Positions 1 to 6,882 of a DNA stretch of 42,291 nt are shown here, piece after piece. The position numbers and the translations under genes are program-made. Position 1 is the first letter of the stretch. Every line of letters starts with the position of its first letter. The notes below the pieces were generated by a model. It had not been told where the DNA came from, did not search any database, and worked only from the letters and a program-made list of their open reading frames with translations. This DNA comes from Oceanobacillus sp. CFH 90083 (GTDB lineage Bacteria > Bacillota > Bacilli > Bacillales > Amphibacillaceae), in NCBI RefSeq assembly GCF_009389585.1, contig NZ_VIYG01000020.1:398-42688 (forward strand), in the 5' to 3' direction.

Positions 1-1
1 A

Positions 2-91
2 TTTAGGATGATTTTAGAAATCGTCGATGTGCTTATGAGCGTTGATATAACAGCGTTCGTAAGCATTTTTTATTTAGCGGTGATGGTATAG
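2..91 (+). pseudogene. Possible 3' part of host gene cut by the prophage (attL side)
   Basis: An open frame enters from the window edge, crosses the putative attL core at 41-55 and stops at TAG 89-91. Residues before the core read FRMILEIVDVLMSVDI; after it, phage DNA supplies a hydrophobic tail (TAFVSIFYLAVMV). If the right flank (from 42250) is joined to the left flank at the core, the same frame stays open to the window end (IPVAKGSYSTPTTGI). That is what an interrupted host gene would look like. I do not recognise the protein, the frame is only about 30 codons, and the opposite strand of the reconstructed site is also open, so this is tentative. Confidence 0.3.
41..55. other. Putative attL core
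   Basis: GTTGATATAACAGCG here matches GTTGATATACCAGTG at 42241-42255 in 13 of 15 positions, including nine identical bases in a row. It lies just beyond the 3' end of the integrase gene and outside the arm-type repeats, the expected order for attL. The core is short and was found by eye; an uninterrupted host sequence would settle it. Confidence 0.5.
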
Positions 92-112
92 AAAAACATA
101 GGTTTTTAAAAT

Positions 113-144
113 TCACAACACATTTGCAACACATGTGCAGCACA
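113..144. repeat. Integrase arm-type repeats, left arm
   Basis: Three related 8-mers lie 11 bp apart: ACAACACA (115-122), GCAACACA (126-133) and GCAGCACA (137-144). The stretch 113-134 matches 42205-42226 at the other prophage end in 20 of 22 positions, in the same orientation. Repeats of this kind next to int and flanking the core are typical binding sites for the N-terminal arm-binding domain of tyrosine integrases. Confidence 0.6.
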
Positions 145-146
145 AT

Positions 147-1244
147 TTAATACATATTAACTGCTATACTATCATCTGCTTTACGAAGCTCTTTCATCAC
201 ATGTGCATATCGTTTATAGGTTATATCTGGGCTGGAATGTCCTAATCTTTCACTTATATAAATAATCGATGCTCCTTTATATATTAATGCGCTGGCATGT
301 GTATGTCGCAATTCGTGAGCAGTGATTTCGTTCTTTATACCTAAACTTTGCAATGTCTTTTTTAGCGATTTGTTAACAGCATTATTGCTTATTACTTTAT
401 ACTTGGACTGTGAACTGAAAAAGACAAGCCGTTCAATATTGTCAGGCATCTGAATGAACAGCTTTTTAAATTCTTTCATCACTTTTGGATCTATTCCTAT
501 TAATCGTGTAGATTGTTCGTTTTTTGTAGGTCCGAAACCTTCAGGCATTTTATGATTGTAACCCCAGACTTTATTTACATTAATGGTATTCGCTTTAAAG
601 TCAAAATCATTTCTAGTTAAGCCGACAAGCTCCTCAAACCTTATCCCGGACACCAGGAGCAGAAGCACTCCATAATAGCTTAATCCAGATCTCAACTTGC
701 TGAATACCTCTTGGTAAAGCTTTTCACTTTCTCCAAACTCTATATATTTATCTTTTTTATTTTTGGGAGGTTTCCCAGTTACTTTCACTTTGGTAGTGAA
801 GTTTACCCGTATTAATTCATCTTCTACAGCATGATCAACTGCTGCTTTAATATGCCCATGTACTTTAGATGTTGTTTCTTTAGCATATTTCTTTCCGATA
901 TCATTTAAAAATAATTGGTAGTCGTCCCTGGTAATTTTCTGAATCGTTTTTTCTTCACCAAAATGATCTTTGATATACCTTAGCGTATCTTTATAATGAC
1001 TTAATGTCTGAGGGGCAATATCAGTTTTGTAAATCGTATACCAATCCTCAAAGTATTTTGCTATTGGTTTAGGTTCAATGCCTATACGTTGCCCAGTGTT
1101 CATTTTATATTCGATTTCATCAGCCACTACTTTAGCCTCTTCCCTTGTCCGGAAACCTCCTTTCCGAATTGGGTCATACTTTTTGTTTGTATATCGACTA
1201 ATAGTATACTGCCATGTTTTTCCTCTTCTTTGAAATGTAGCCAT
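147..1244 (-). CDS. int: Phage tyrosine recombinase/integrase
   Basis: Site-specific recombinase that inserts and excises the prophage. The 365-residue length is normal for phage integrases of Gram-positive bacteria. The N-terminus (about 1-50) looks like the arm-DNA-binding domain, 60-150 is the SAM-like core-binding domain, and 165-350 is the catalytic domain. Catalytic residues are visible: R202 in SGIRFEEL, probable K241, H310 and R313 in HELRHTH, H336 in LGHSS, and nucleophile Y346 in KRYAH. The ATG has a good AGGAGG site. It is the last gene of the leftward lysogeny block, and its stop lies next to the arm-type repeats and attL core, so it borders attP in the circular phage. No excisionase was identified. 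Confidence 0.95.
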   Translation of the reverse strand: MATFQRRGKTWQYTISRYTNKKYDPIRKGGFRTREEAKVVADEIEYKMNTGQRIGIEPKPIAKYFEDWYTIYKTDIAPQTLSHYKDTLRYIKDHFGEEKTIQKITRDDYQLFLNDIGKKYAKETTSKVHGHIKAAVDHAVEDELIRVNFTTKVKVTGKPPKNKKDKYIEFGESEKLYQEVFSKLRSGLSYYGVLLLLVSGIRFEELVGLTRNDFDFKANTINVNKVWGYNHKMPEGFGPTKNEQSTRLIGIDPKVMKEFKKLFIQMPDNIERLVFFSSQSKYKVISNNAVNKSLKKTLQSLGIKNEITAHELRHTHASALIYKGASIIYISERLGHSSPDITYKRYAHVMKELRKADDSIAVNMY

Positions 1245-1276
1245 GCTAATCCTCCTTTTAGGAATGTATGTTCTTT

Positions 1277-1756
1277 TTAAGTGTAAAAATTTTTATGGCT
1301 AACCGATTCAACCACCTTTAAAGGGTCAAAATAGATAGTGAATTTATCATAATCAACAGATAGCCCATACTTGTTCTGGTATCTCATTAAAGCCGCCGAT
1401 AGAAAATCTTCAGTAATACCCAGGTATTCAGCAAACTCAAATCCATTTTTAATATTTTGCTGGTGAGCTTGTACTATTTTATATAGAGGAACTACTTTTT
1501 CATACGCCCAGATCCTGGCTCGCAGCTCCTGTTTTCTGTTGGACAAGTTTGTTTGGTCTGTTATATTCCCAACTGAAGTGTGGTAATGACCTAATTCCTC
1601 TGAAAGAACAGAAGCTTTTTTGGCAGAAGAATTCAGAAGTGATTTATTGAGCCAGATGATATTATTGCCGTACAACCCTTTAATTCTCCCTTTCATCTGT
1701 GTTTCATAAACATCTATACTATTTCTGTAAGCGTGATTTAATAGACACTCGTACAT
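1277..1756 (-). CDS. ImmA/IrrE-type metallopeptidase-like protein
   Basis: A 159-residue protein of the ImmA/IrrE family, which in ICEBs1 and many phages cleaves the neighbouring XRE repressor when the element is induced. The key segment is LSEELGHYHTS at residues 51-61. As in many phage members, the first His of the classical HExxH motif is replaced (EELGH here), so catalysis cannot be assumed from the motif alone. A C-terminal region (about 105-135) resembles the helix-rich end of the family. It starts with ATG behind AAAAGGAG, lies between int and the repressor on the same strand, and is four bases from the repressor stop, so the two are co-transcribed. It probably controls repressor stability. 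Confidence 0.8.
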   Translation of the reverse strand: MYECLLNHAYRNSIDVYETQMKGRIKGLYGNNIIWLNKSLLNSSAKKASVLSEELGHYHTSVGNITDQTNLSNRKQELRARIWAYEKVVPLYKIVQAHQQNIKNGFEFAEYLGITEDFLSAALMRYQNKYGLSVDYDKFTIYFDPLKVVESVSHKNFYT

Positions 1757-1760
1757 GAAT

Positions 1761-2321
1761 CTACTCCTTTTTATTCCTTTTTGAGCGCATGAATTCTTTA
1801 AATCTTTCTAGTTCTTCAAGTTCCTCATCAGTCCAAGCCTCGCCGTCATGGTGGGCTGCGATGGTTTCATACTCTACGAAATCTTCAGCTACTGTGCTAG
1901 TAGGTATAGAGTTATCGCACAAAGGTGGTTCCTGACGAGATAGAGCTTTAGTAAGACTAACTTTATTTATTTCAAGAGCTTCGGCTATAATTTCTACAGC
2001 TTTATAATCTTCCATGCCGGGGATGATTCTATCGAGCGCTTGGAGATACGTAAGCTTTAGTCCTGTGTTAACTGCTAAATCTTCATATTTCCAATTTTTC
2101 GCACTTAGCTCATTTTCGACAATTGATTTTAGGGATCTTCCTAAAAGGTAATCAGTAGTTACATTAAAGTAATCAGCTACTTTTTCCAGTTTATCGGTAG
2201 ACGGTTTATTCTTTTTCCATGAATACATTGAGTTTCTACCGAATCCGACCTTTTCTTCTAATTCAGTTATTGTTATTCCTCGACTTTTACAAAGTTTTTT
2301 AACCTTATCAAATATAGTCAT
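1761..2321 (-). CDS. XRE-family (CI-like) lysogeny repressor
   Basis: A 186-residue regulator with an N-terminal Cro/CI-type helix-turn-helix (about residues 5-60: ITITELEEKVGFGRNSMYSW, then a second helix pair ending YLLGRS). The C-terminal half (about 65-186) is acidic and has no S24/LexA peptidase motif that I can see, which fits induction through the neighbouring ImmA-like protein rather than RecA-driven self-cleavage. An upstream in-frame ATG at 2330 exists, but the AAGGA site overlaps it; ATG 2321 is correctly spaced (8 nt) and is chosen. It is read from the leftward promoter at 2538-2566 and probably binds the TTCTTTAAT sites in the control region. Confidence 0.88.
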   Translation of the reverse strand: MTIFDKVKKLCKSRGITITELEEKVGFGRNSMYSWKKNKPSTDKLEKVADYFNVTTDYLLGRSLKSIVENELSAKNWKYEDLAVNTGLKLTYLQALDRIIPGMEDYKAVEIIAEALEINKVSLTKALSRQEPPLCDNSIPTSTVAEDFVEYETIAAHHDGEAWTDEELEELERFKEFMRSKRNKKE

Positions 2322-2377
2322 ATCAACCATCCTTGGAGCTCACAGGAATAAATTAAAGAATTCTTTAATTAAAATTA

Positions 2378-2406
2378 TTGACTTCTATAAAGTTCTTTAA
2401 TATACT
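2378..2406 (+). promoter_or_regulatory. Rightward early promoter (sigma-A type)
   Basis: TTGACT (2378-2383), 17-bp spacer, TATACT (2401-2406). Five of six bases match at each box. Transcription would start near 2413 and run into the early operon, leaving a leader of about 290 nt before the Cro-like start. An operator-like TTCTTTAAT overlaps the spacer end. Confidence 0.7.
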
Positions 2407-2537
2407 CTAAGTAAGCTATTTATTCAGCAAAAAAAGACAACAAAAAATACGACATATCTAAATACATTTTTAACGCTGGGGAGCTTTCAAAAATGTGATA
2501 TTACAGGCTTTTTAAAGTCTTATTTAGCTATGTCTAT

Positions 2538-2566
2538 ATTCTACAAACTTCTTTAATTTTTGTCAA
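2538..2566 (-). promoter_or_regulatory. Leftward repressor promoter (sigma-A type)
   Basis: On the minus strand, TTGACA (2566-2561), 17-bp spacer, TAGAAT (2543-2538). It would start RNA near 2531 and give a repressor mRNA leader of about 210 nt. An operator-like TTCTTTAAT copy sits within the spacer. Its path crosses the rightward promoter, so the two face each other. Confidence 0.68.
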
Positions 2567-2701
2567 GATAATATGCTGATATTTAGTTAATTCTTTAATA
2601 ATTTGCGCTGTGGCACCGAGCCAACGACGGTGCACCTTGTACAGACTTATAGCAAAAACATGGCGGTTGCAACGCCAATACGATGCAAAGGAGATGTAAA
2701 G

Positions 2702-2887
2702 TTGAACTATTCAGAGTTTGGAGCTGAAGCAAGAAAAATCATGCTGATAAAAGGAATTTCTATGGCCGAGCTAGCAAAAGATTTGGGAATATCTCCTTAC
2801 TATTTAGGTGAAATTCTAAAAGGTACTCGGCCAGGTAAAAAGTACAAAGGAAGAATTTCAGAAATTTTAGAGATGGAAGAGGAGTAG
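2702..2887 (+). CDS. Small Cro-like HTH regulator
   Basis: A 61-residue DNA-binding protein, first gene of the rightward operon. Residues about 8-45 form a Cro/XRE helix-turn-helix (ISMAELAKDLGISPYYLGEI), and the remainder is a short lysine-rich end. The frame stays open upstream to 2603, but no plausible start with a ribosome site exists there; the TTG at 2702 follows AAAGGAG at good spacing and is chosen. Position opposite the repressor and across the operator region suggests a Cro-type switch protein. An excisionase-like or antirepressor role is possible but less likely. Confidence 0.75.
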   Translation: MNYSEFGAEARKIMLIKGISMAELAKDLGISPYYLGEILKGTRPGKKYKGRISEILEMEEE

Positions 2888-2892
2888 TTACT

Positions 2893-3216
2893 ATGCAGCA
2901 TCTTACCGTTAATCTTTCTATACCTGTTCCGGACGACCAAGTAGTCATTAGCAGGGTTGAGTTGCAAGAGCTTAAAGATCAATCATTATCTGGAGTATAT
3001 TGGACCATGAAAGATTTGGAAGAGAAAGTTGGAAGGAAACAGGTCTGGATAAAAGAGAATATATTGTATCCCACTCGTTTCAAAAAGATTCTTGATGTAG
3101 AAAACGGCGGTTTTGTTTACTATCCGAGATCAAAAGGACAAATTTGGAGTTTTCAAGCAAACAAGATGGCAGAGTTCTTGGATAAGAATTTCAATCAAAT
3201 ATTCAAAGGAGGTTAA
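2893..3216 (+). CDS. DUF771 family phage protein
   Basis: A 107-residue protein with the recognisable DUF771 pattern: a short N-terminal strand region, then WTMKDLEEKVGRKQVWIKEN, a proline/phenylalanine segment, GGFVYYPRSKGQIWSFQA and a C-terminal helix KMAEFLDKNF. The middle reads like a helix-turn-helix of the excisionase/MerR kind, so DNA binding is plausible. DUF771 genes are common in the early region of Firmicutes phages, just after cro. The function is not established; an excisionase-like role would fit, because no other xis is visible. Confidence 0.8.
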   Translation: MQHLTVNLSIPVPDDQVVISRVELQELKDQSLSGVYWTMKDLEEKVGRKQVWIKENILYPTRFKKILDVENGGFVYYPRSKGQIWSFQANKMAEFLDKNFNQIFKGG

Positions 3217-3218
3217 CC

Positions 3219-3461
3219 ATGTCACTAACTAATCATTTTTTAACTGAGGACATGCCTCAAGTATTTGAGGAAATTAAGCGGTTTTCAACAGCAAGTGTGA
3301 AATGTTTTGACGTAGTTGAAAATGCACAGTTTGAAATGAAAGAAGCCATTTTTACTGAAATGAGTACGGCATATGCAAAGCTTGAAATGCTGCATCGCAA
3401 AAAGATCGATGCTGATGTATCAGTAGCTGCTAATGAAGAGATCCGGAGGAACATGTTTTGA
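3219..3461 (+). CDS. Hypothetical early phage protein
   Basis: An 80-residue, mostly helical, mildly acidic protein that I do not recognise. It begins at ATG 3219 behind a clear AAGGAGG, two bases after the DUF771 stop, and its TGA overlaps the ATG of the next tiny gene. Tight packing in the early operon supports a real gene. No motif, signal or membrane segment is visible. Confidence 0.7.
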   Translation: MSLTNHFLTEDMPQVFEEIKRFSTASVKCFDVVENAQFEMKEAIFTEMSTAYAKLEMLHRKKIDADVSVAANEEIRRNMF

Positions 3462-3541
3462 TGGACAAGCTGGATTTCTACTTCAATGTAATGTTTGCAG
3501 CTGCAGCAGGGTTTTTATTTTTAAGTCTTATTCATTATTGA
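3461..3541 (+). CDS. Tiny single-pass membrane protein (26 aa)
   Basis: A 26-residue frame, MDKLDFYFN followed by an Ala/Phe/Leu-rich stretch long enough to cross a membrane. Its ATG shares bases with the stop of the previous gene (TGATG), a GGAGGA site lies 10 nt upstream, and the next gene starts 13 nt after its stop, so it fills an otherwise unexplained gap in a compact operon. The role is unknown; small early phage membrane proteins can act on host processes or exclude other phages, but nothing here shows that. Confidence 0.5.
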   Translation: MDKLDFYFNVMFAAAAGFLFLSLIHY

Positions 3542-3554
3542 AGGGAGTTTTTAC

Positions 3555-3998
3555 ATGGGAGAATTTGCAGATATGTGTTTAGAAAGCGGAATGAGTCAAA
3601 TATGGTCAGAAGGATTAGAGGTCGATAGTCACATTTCAATAAATCCTGACTATGCTTGTTTAAAGATCACTGCCGGCAAGAGTAAAAAGACCGATCCTTA
3701 TAAAACAGAGGCCGTGTTAAACCGCACTACGTGGATCGATGGAGAAGGCACTATCCACGAATTGAAAGGCATGGATCGGGAACATCTTCAAAACATCTTA
3801 TTTTTCATTTATAGAAAGCGAGATCGCTATTGGTTGAACTGCAATAACGTTTCGATTATTGAGAAATTCAAGGACGGTGACGAGTTCTTTCAGCTGGTTA
3901 TCCGTAGAAGTAACATTTGGCAAGCAATTATCAATGAGTTACAACGTCCAGTAGAGGGTTTCAATTTCGATTTTAAGGTTCCAGGGGAGGAGGCATAA
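3555..3998 (+). CDS. Hypothetical early phage protein
   Basis: A 147-residue protein I do not recognise. The ATG follows GAAGGGAG at normal spacing. The sequence alternates short strands and helices, with a basic central part (FFIYRKRDRYWLNCNN) and no membrane segment. It sits in the co-directional early block before the replication genes. No catalytic motif is evident. Confidence 0.7.
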   Translation: MGEFADMCLESGMSQIWSEGLEVDSHISINPDYACLKITAGKSKKTDPYKTEAVLNRTTWIDGEGTIHELKGMDREHLQNILFFIYRKRDRYWLNCNNVSIIEKFKDGDEFFQLVIRRSNIWQAIINELQRPVEGFNFDFKVPGEEA

Positions 3999-4000
3999 AG

Positions 4001-4111
4001 GTGGGGGATACCGCGGAATTAGTTTTTGAAGGGTATCTTTGTCAGTGTTGCGGAGCCTTAGTTGATGGAGACGACCCTGGCTATCCAAGAGACTGCGAGG
4101 ATTGCAATTAA
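4001..4111 (+). CDS. Small zinc-knuckle-like protein (36 aa)
   Basis: A 36-residue frame starting with GTG behind GGGGAGGAGG, two bases after the previous stop. It has five cysteines arranged as CQCCG near the middle and CEDC at the end, giving two CxxC pairs (C14/C17 and C32/C35) that could bind one zinc, separated by DGDDPGYPR. Short treble-clef or rubredoxin-like proteins of this type occur in phage early regions. The spacing, strong ribosome site and cysteine pattern support it; the function is unknown. Confidence 0.6.
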   Translation: MGDTAELVFEGYLCQCCGALVDGDDPGYPRDCEDCN

Positions 4112-4132
4112 CTTGAAGGGAGGTGAACGATA

Positions 4133-4348
4133 ATGCCTAATATTTTACCGGAAAACAAGTTGCTTATGAGGGTGTCACAAGGTAGCGCAACGATCAAAGA
4201 TGATGAAGGAAAAGAGCGAAAAGTAGAGTTATTTACAACGATACATGGTTCTCCAATTATCCAATTTGATGATAGGACAACGGTTTACTGGGATTGGAGC
4301 GAACTGATAGGAACAGCATGGAATACCGCGAAAAGAAAAACCCACTGA
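4133..4348 (+). CDS. Hypothetical early phage protein
   Basis: A 71-residue protein with a strong AGGGAGGTGA site before ATG 4133. It looks largely beta (paired strands around VELFTTIHGSPIIQF and TTVYWDW) and ends in a basic tail. I do not recognise it. Its stop lies inside a small inverted repeat (CACTGA 4343-4348 / TCAGTG 4355-4360), and a second one (CCGTTAT 4381-4387 / ATAGCGG 4396-4402) follows in the gap to the next gene; neither has a U-run. Confidence 0.65.
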   Translation: MPNILPENKLLMRVSQGSATIKDDEGKERKVELFTTIHGSPIIQFDDRTTVYWDWSELIGTAWNTAKRKTH

Positions 4349-4427
4349 CGGCAATCAGTGAGCTTAAAAAACACTACGTACCGTTATTGTAGCATATAGC
4401 GGTTAAAAATGGGAGGCAAATTTTCAA

Positions 4428-5054
4428 ATGAAAAAGTTTACGTTAACGGAAGAGAAGAAAGAGCATTTTGGGTTAACGCTATACCGTATCAAGGCTATTA
4501 GATCATTCGGCAATGTAGATGCGGGAGAATTAGGCGGATGGATTGAAAAAGAATCAAACCTTGCTCACGATACCCTTGCATGGGTATCCGGCAATGCAAG
4601 GGTATCCGGCACTGCAGAGGTATCCGGCAATGCAGAGGTAGCCGGCAATGCAAGGGTATTCGGCAATGCAAGGGTATCCGGCAATGCAAGGGTATCCGGC
4701 ACTGCAGAGGTATCCGGCAATGCAGAGGTAGCCGGCAATGCAAGGGTATTCGGCAATGCAAGGGTATCCGGCAATGCTGCGGTATCCGGCAATGCATGGG
4801 TATCATCCCAGAGACATATCGTGTGGTTTTCATCCGTGGGATCCGAGGGCGGAACGCTCACTGCCTTCTTAACTAAATCAAGTGAGATTGAAGTTAAACG
4901 TGGTTGTTTTAAGGGGACGCTTGGGGAATTTGAACGTGCTGTGAAAGGTACGCATGGAGAGAACCAATATGCAGAAGAGTATCTCATTTTAGTCGAATTT
5001 ATCAAAGTTCGATTTAAAGAATTTACGAAGTCGGTTGTAGAGGTAAGCGAATAA
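4428..5054 (+). CDS. Hexapeptide-repeat left-handed beta-helix protein
   Basis: A 208-residue protein with three parts. Residues 1-50 are a short cap ending GELGGWIEKESNL. About 51-125 are hexapeptide repeats of the type V-S-G-N-A-R, whose small/branched residue spacing forms a left-handed beta-helix. About 126-208 are a mixed alpha/beta tail. Similar proteins (YdcK-like or polymer-forming annotations) occur in many phages; the fold is shared with acyltransferases, but I see no transferase active site. The repeat DNA is an 18-bp unit and contains a perfect long tandem duplication, so the helix length is likely to vary between strains. A GGGAGG ribosome site precedes ATG 4428. Confidence 0.8.
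   Translation: MKKFTLTEEKKEHFGLTLYRIKAIRSFGNVDAGELGGWIEKESNLAHDTLAWVSGNARVSGTAEVSGNAEVAGNARVFGNARVSGNARVSGTAEVSGNAEVAGNARVFGNARVSGNAAVSGNAWVSSQRHIVWFSSVGSEGGTLTAFLTKSSEIEVKRGCFKGTLGEFERAVKGTHGENQYAEEYLILVEFIKVRFKEFTKSVVEVSE
4582..4777 (+). repeat. Perfect tandem duplication (90-bp period) of 18-bp coding units
   Basis: Bases 4582-4687 are identical to 4672-4777, that is, an exact repeat with a 90-bp period (five hexapeptide codon blocks). Two further 18-bp units follow. Because every unit is a multiple of three, gain or loss by slippage stays in frame. The lack of even silent differences implies a very recent event. Confidence 0.9.
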
Positions 5055-5078
5055 ACAAAATTTTAGGAGGAATCATTT

Positions 5079-5585
5079 ATGAAAATTGAAGTTAATGTAC
5101 AAGCACCGGAATTAGTTGAAGCTGTAAATAATCTTGCTGCTGCTATGGGGTCAGCACCAGTTGTTGAAGCACCTGCAAAGAAGGAAGAGCCTGCTAAAAA
5201 GGTAGAAGCGAAAGAAGATAAGAAGCAGGAGAAAAAAGAAGAGCCTAAAACATTTAGTCGTGCCAGCTATTACTACCATGAAGAAAGCGACTCGTACCTT
5301 GCTTTCAAAAAAGGCGATGAGATACCGACTGAACCAGGGTTTACTGACGCTAAGTCTATCTCTAAAAAAGAATACGACAAAGGTATTGCTGAACAAGAAG
5401 CGCCTGATGAAAAAGAGGATTCCGTACCAACTGTTGAAGAAGTTCGTGCGAAAACTGCAGAGACATCTAAGGCTGGTAAACGAGATGAGGTTAAAGACCT
5501 TCTTGCCGAGTTTGGCGTCACCGCAATATCTAAGATTCCGGAAGATCAGCGTGCTGACTTTATTGAAAAGTTGGATGAGCTATGA
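5079..5585 (+). CDS. Hypothetical charged phage protein
   Basis: A 168-residue protein with a short N-terminal helix (1-25), a disordered Lys/Glu/Pro-rich linker (about 28-58), a folded middle (about 59-95), a second acidic linker and a C-terminal helical module (about 118-168: EEVRAKTAETSKAGKRDEVK, then a segment ending KLDEL). The C-terminal module recurs in many phage proteins beside recombination or replication genes, but its function is not established. A TTAGGAGG site precedes ATG 5079, and the stop overlaps the next start by four bases, linking it to the DUF2800 nuclease-fold gene. Confidence 0.7.
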   Translation: MKIEVNVQAPELVEAVNNLAAAMGSAPVVEAPAKKEEPAKKVEAKEDKKQEKKEEPKTFSRASYYYHEESDSYLAFKKGDEIPTEPGFTDAKSISKKEYDKGIAEQEAPDEKEDSVPTVEEVRAKTAETSKAGKRDEVKDLLAEFGVTAISKIPEDQRADFIEKLDEL

Positions 5586-6769
5586 GCCATGCAGAAAGAG
5601 CGCATGCCAGGTTAAGCGCCTCCGGTTCCAGCCGGTGGCTTGCTTGCCCAGGCAGCGTAGCACTGGAAAGCAATTATCCAGATACTACTTCTAAGTTTGC
5701 GGAAGAAGGTACGGCAGCGCATGAATTATCGGAACTCATCTTGCAGCACAAACTTGGTGAGCTTACCAAAAAGAAGTTCACTGCTCAATTGTCAAAGCAC
5801 AAGGAAGGCGAGTATTATAGCCAGGGCATGTATGACTACTGTGATGATTACACAGACATTGTGATGGAACGTGTCAATGCTGCAAGGGCAGAGACACCTG
5901 ATGCCCAGGTCTTACTGGAACAGCGTCTTGATTTTTCAAAGTGGGTTCCGGAAGGATTTGGCACAGGCGATGTCCTTATCATTGCTGATGGAGTAATTGA
6001 AGTTATTGACCTTAAATACGGCAAAGGCGTGCCGGTATCAGCTGAGAACAACAGTCAGATGCGCCTGTATGGTCTAGGTGCATTTAATGATTATGACATG
6101 CTTTATGGCATTGAAACGGTACGTATGACGATTGTCCAGCCAAGGTTGGACAGTGCTTCAACTGAAGAGCTATCAGCTGATGATTTATTGAAATGGGCTG
6201 ATGAAGAGGTCAAACCGACTGCGGAAAAAGCAGCAGCCGGCAGTGAGCTATTCGTAGCCGGAGTTCACTGCAAATTTTGTAAAGCACGGGCTGAATGCCG
6301 AGTAAGGGCAGAGGCTAACTTAGAGTTAGCACAACACGAATTTAAGGATCCTGCTCTGTTAAGCGCAGGAGAGGTAGCAGAGATATTATCCAAGGCATCC
6401 GAATTGAAATCATGGGTGGATGACGTAGAAGGCCATGCCTTATCTCAAGCATATAAGCATGGAGTCACCTACCCTGGATGGAAAGTAGTTGAAGGCAGAA
6501 GTAATCGAATCTATTCAGATAGGGAAACCGTTGCAGATCTTCTTATTTTGGAAGGATATAGCGAGGAAGAAATTCATAAGCCGGCTGAACTAAAAGGCAT
6601 TACTGCTATGCAGGACGCACTTGGCAAAAAGCAGTTTAATTCTATACTGAAAGACTTTATCATCAAGCCGCCAGGCAAACCGAACCTTGCTCCGGAATCA
6701 GACAAGCGGCCTGCATTATCTTCTGCAGCAAGTGCAGCAGAAGATTTTAAAGAAGAAGGTGAGTCTTGA
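5582..6769 (+). CDS. DUF2800 protein, Cas4/RecB-like PD-(D/E)XK nuclease fold
   Basis: A 395-residue member of DUF2800, related to RecB/Cas4-type nucleases. The N-terminus HARLSASGSSRWLACPGS is characteristic. The nuclease signature is visible as GTGDVLII followed by IEVIDLKYGKG (the D...(E)xDxK layout), and a cysteine cluster with C-KFC-KARAEC near residues 230-240 suggests an Fe-S or zinc site as in Cas4. It overlaps the previous gene (ATGA) and is followed by DUF2815 and the polymerase, an order conserved in many Firmicutes phages, so a role in DNA end processing or recombination during replication is likely. Confidence 0.85.
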   Translation: MSHAERAHARLSASGSSRWLACPGSVALESNYPDTTSKFAEEGTAAHELSELILQHKLGELTKKKFTAQLSKHKEGEYYSQGMYDYCDDYTDIVMERVNAARAETPDAQVLLEQRLDFSKWVPEGFGTGDVLIIADGVIEVIDLKYGKGVPVSAENNSQMRLYGLGAFNDYDMLYGIETVRMTIVQPRLDSASTEELSADDLLKWADEEVKPTAEKAAAGSELFVAGVHCKFCKARAECRVRAEANLELAQHEFKDPALLSAGEVAEILSKASELKSWVDDVEGHALSQAYKHGVTYPGWKVVEGRSNRIYSDRETVADLLILEGYSEEEIHKPAELKGITAMQDALGKKQFNSILKDFIIKPPGKPNLAPESDKRPALSSAASAAEDFKEEGES

Positions 6770-6882
6770 TGGGGGATATAGCAGATTACCAAGTAGACCA
6801 ATACACATCAGGAAGATGGGGAACAAAAAACAATTATAAGAGGAGAGATTTCAATTATGGCAGTTACAAATACAGACACTAA
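6769..6882 (+). CDS. Possible tiny overlapping ORF (37 aa)
   Basis: ATG 6769 overlaps the DUF2800 stop (TGATG), with AAGGTGAG upstream, and the frame runs 37 codons (MGDIADYQVDQYTSGRWGTK...), ending 26 bases inside DUF2815. The first 20 residues look like coding sequence, but the tail is simply the out-of-frame start of the next gene. It could be a leader for translational coupling or chance. No family recognised. Confidence 0.35.
   Translation: MGDIADYQVDQYTSGRWGTKNNYKRRDFNYGSYKYRH

Larger units (their letters stand above)
2351..2599. promoter_or_regulatory. Lysogeny control region with four operator-like sites
   Basis: Intergenic DNA of about 370 bp between the repressor and the Cro-like gene. 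A perfect 20-bp palindrome, AATTAAAGAATTCTTTAATT, occupies 2351-2370. Its half site TTCTTTAAT recurs exactly at 2393-2401, 2549-2557 and 2591-2599, always on the + strand. The second copy lies in the spacer and -10 edge of the rightward promoter, and the third lies in the spacer of the leftward promoter. This is the placement expected of operators for the XRE repressor and/or the Cro-like protein. A small inverted repeat (GCACCG 2613-2618 / CGGTGC 2628-2633) follows before the Cro-like gene. Confidence 0.75.

Noticed and set aside
1277..1756. Calling the ImmA-like protein an inactive pseudo-enzyme because HExxH is EELGH
   Set aside because: Many phage members of this family carry the same substitution next to intact repressor genes, so loss of activity cannot be concluded from sequence alone.
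2603..2701. Longer form of the Cro-like protein starting at 2603
   Set aside because: The frame is open, but there is no ribosome site, the extra residues have no HTH relation, and they overlap operator and leader DNA. TTG 2702 has a proper AAAGGAG.
4560..4800. CRISPR-like appearance of regularly spaced repeats
   Set aside because: The 18-bp units are contiguous, without unique spacers, and encode a hexapeptide beta-helix in frame. Open frames in the other five readings of this stretch are by-products of the 18-bp period.
4565..5005. Minus-strand 146-codon frame opposite the beta-helix gene
   Set aside because: It is the complement of repeat DNA with an 18-bp period, has low-complexity proline/alanine sequence and no ribosome site.
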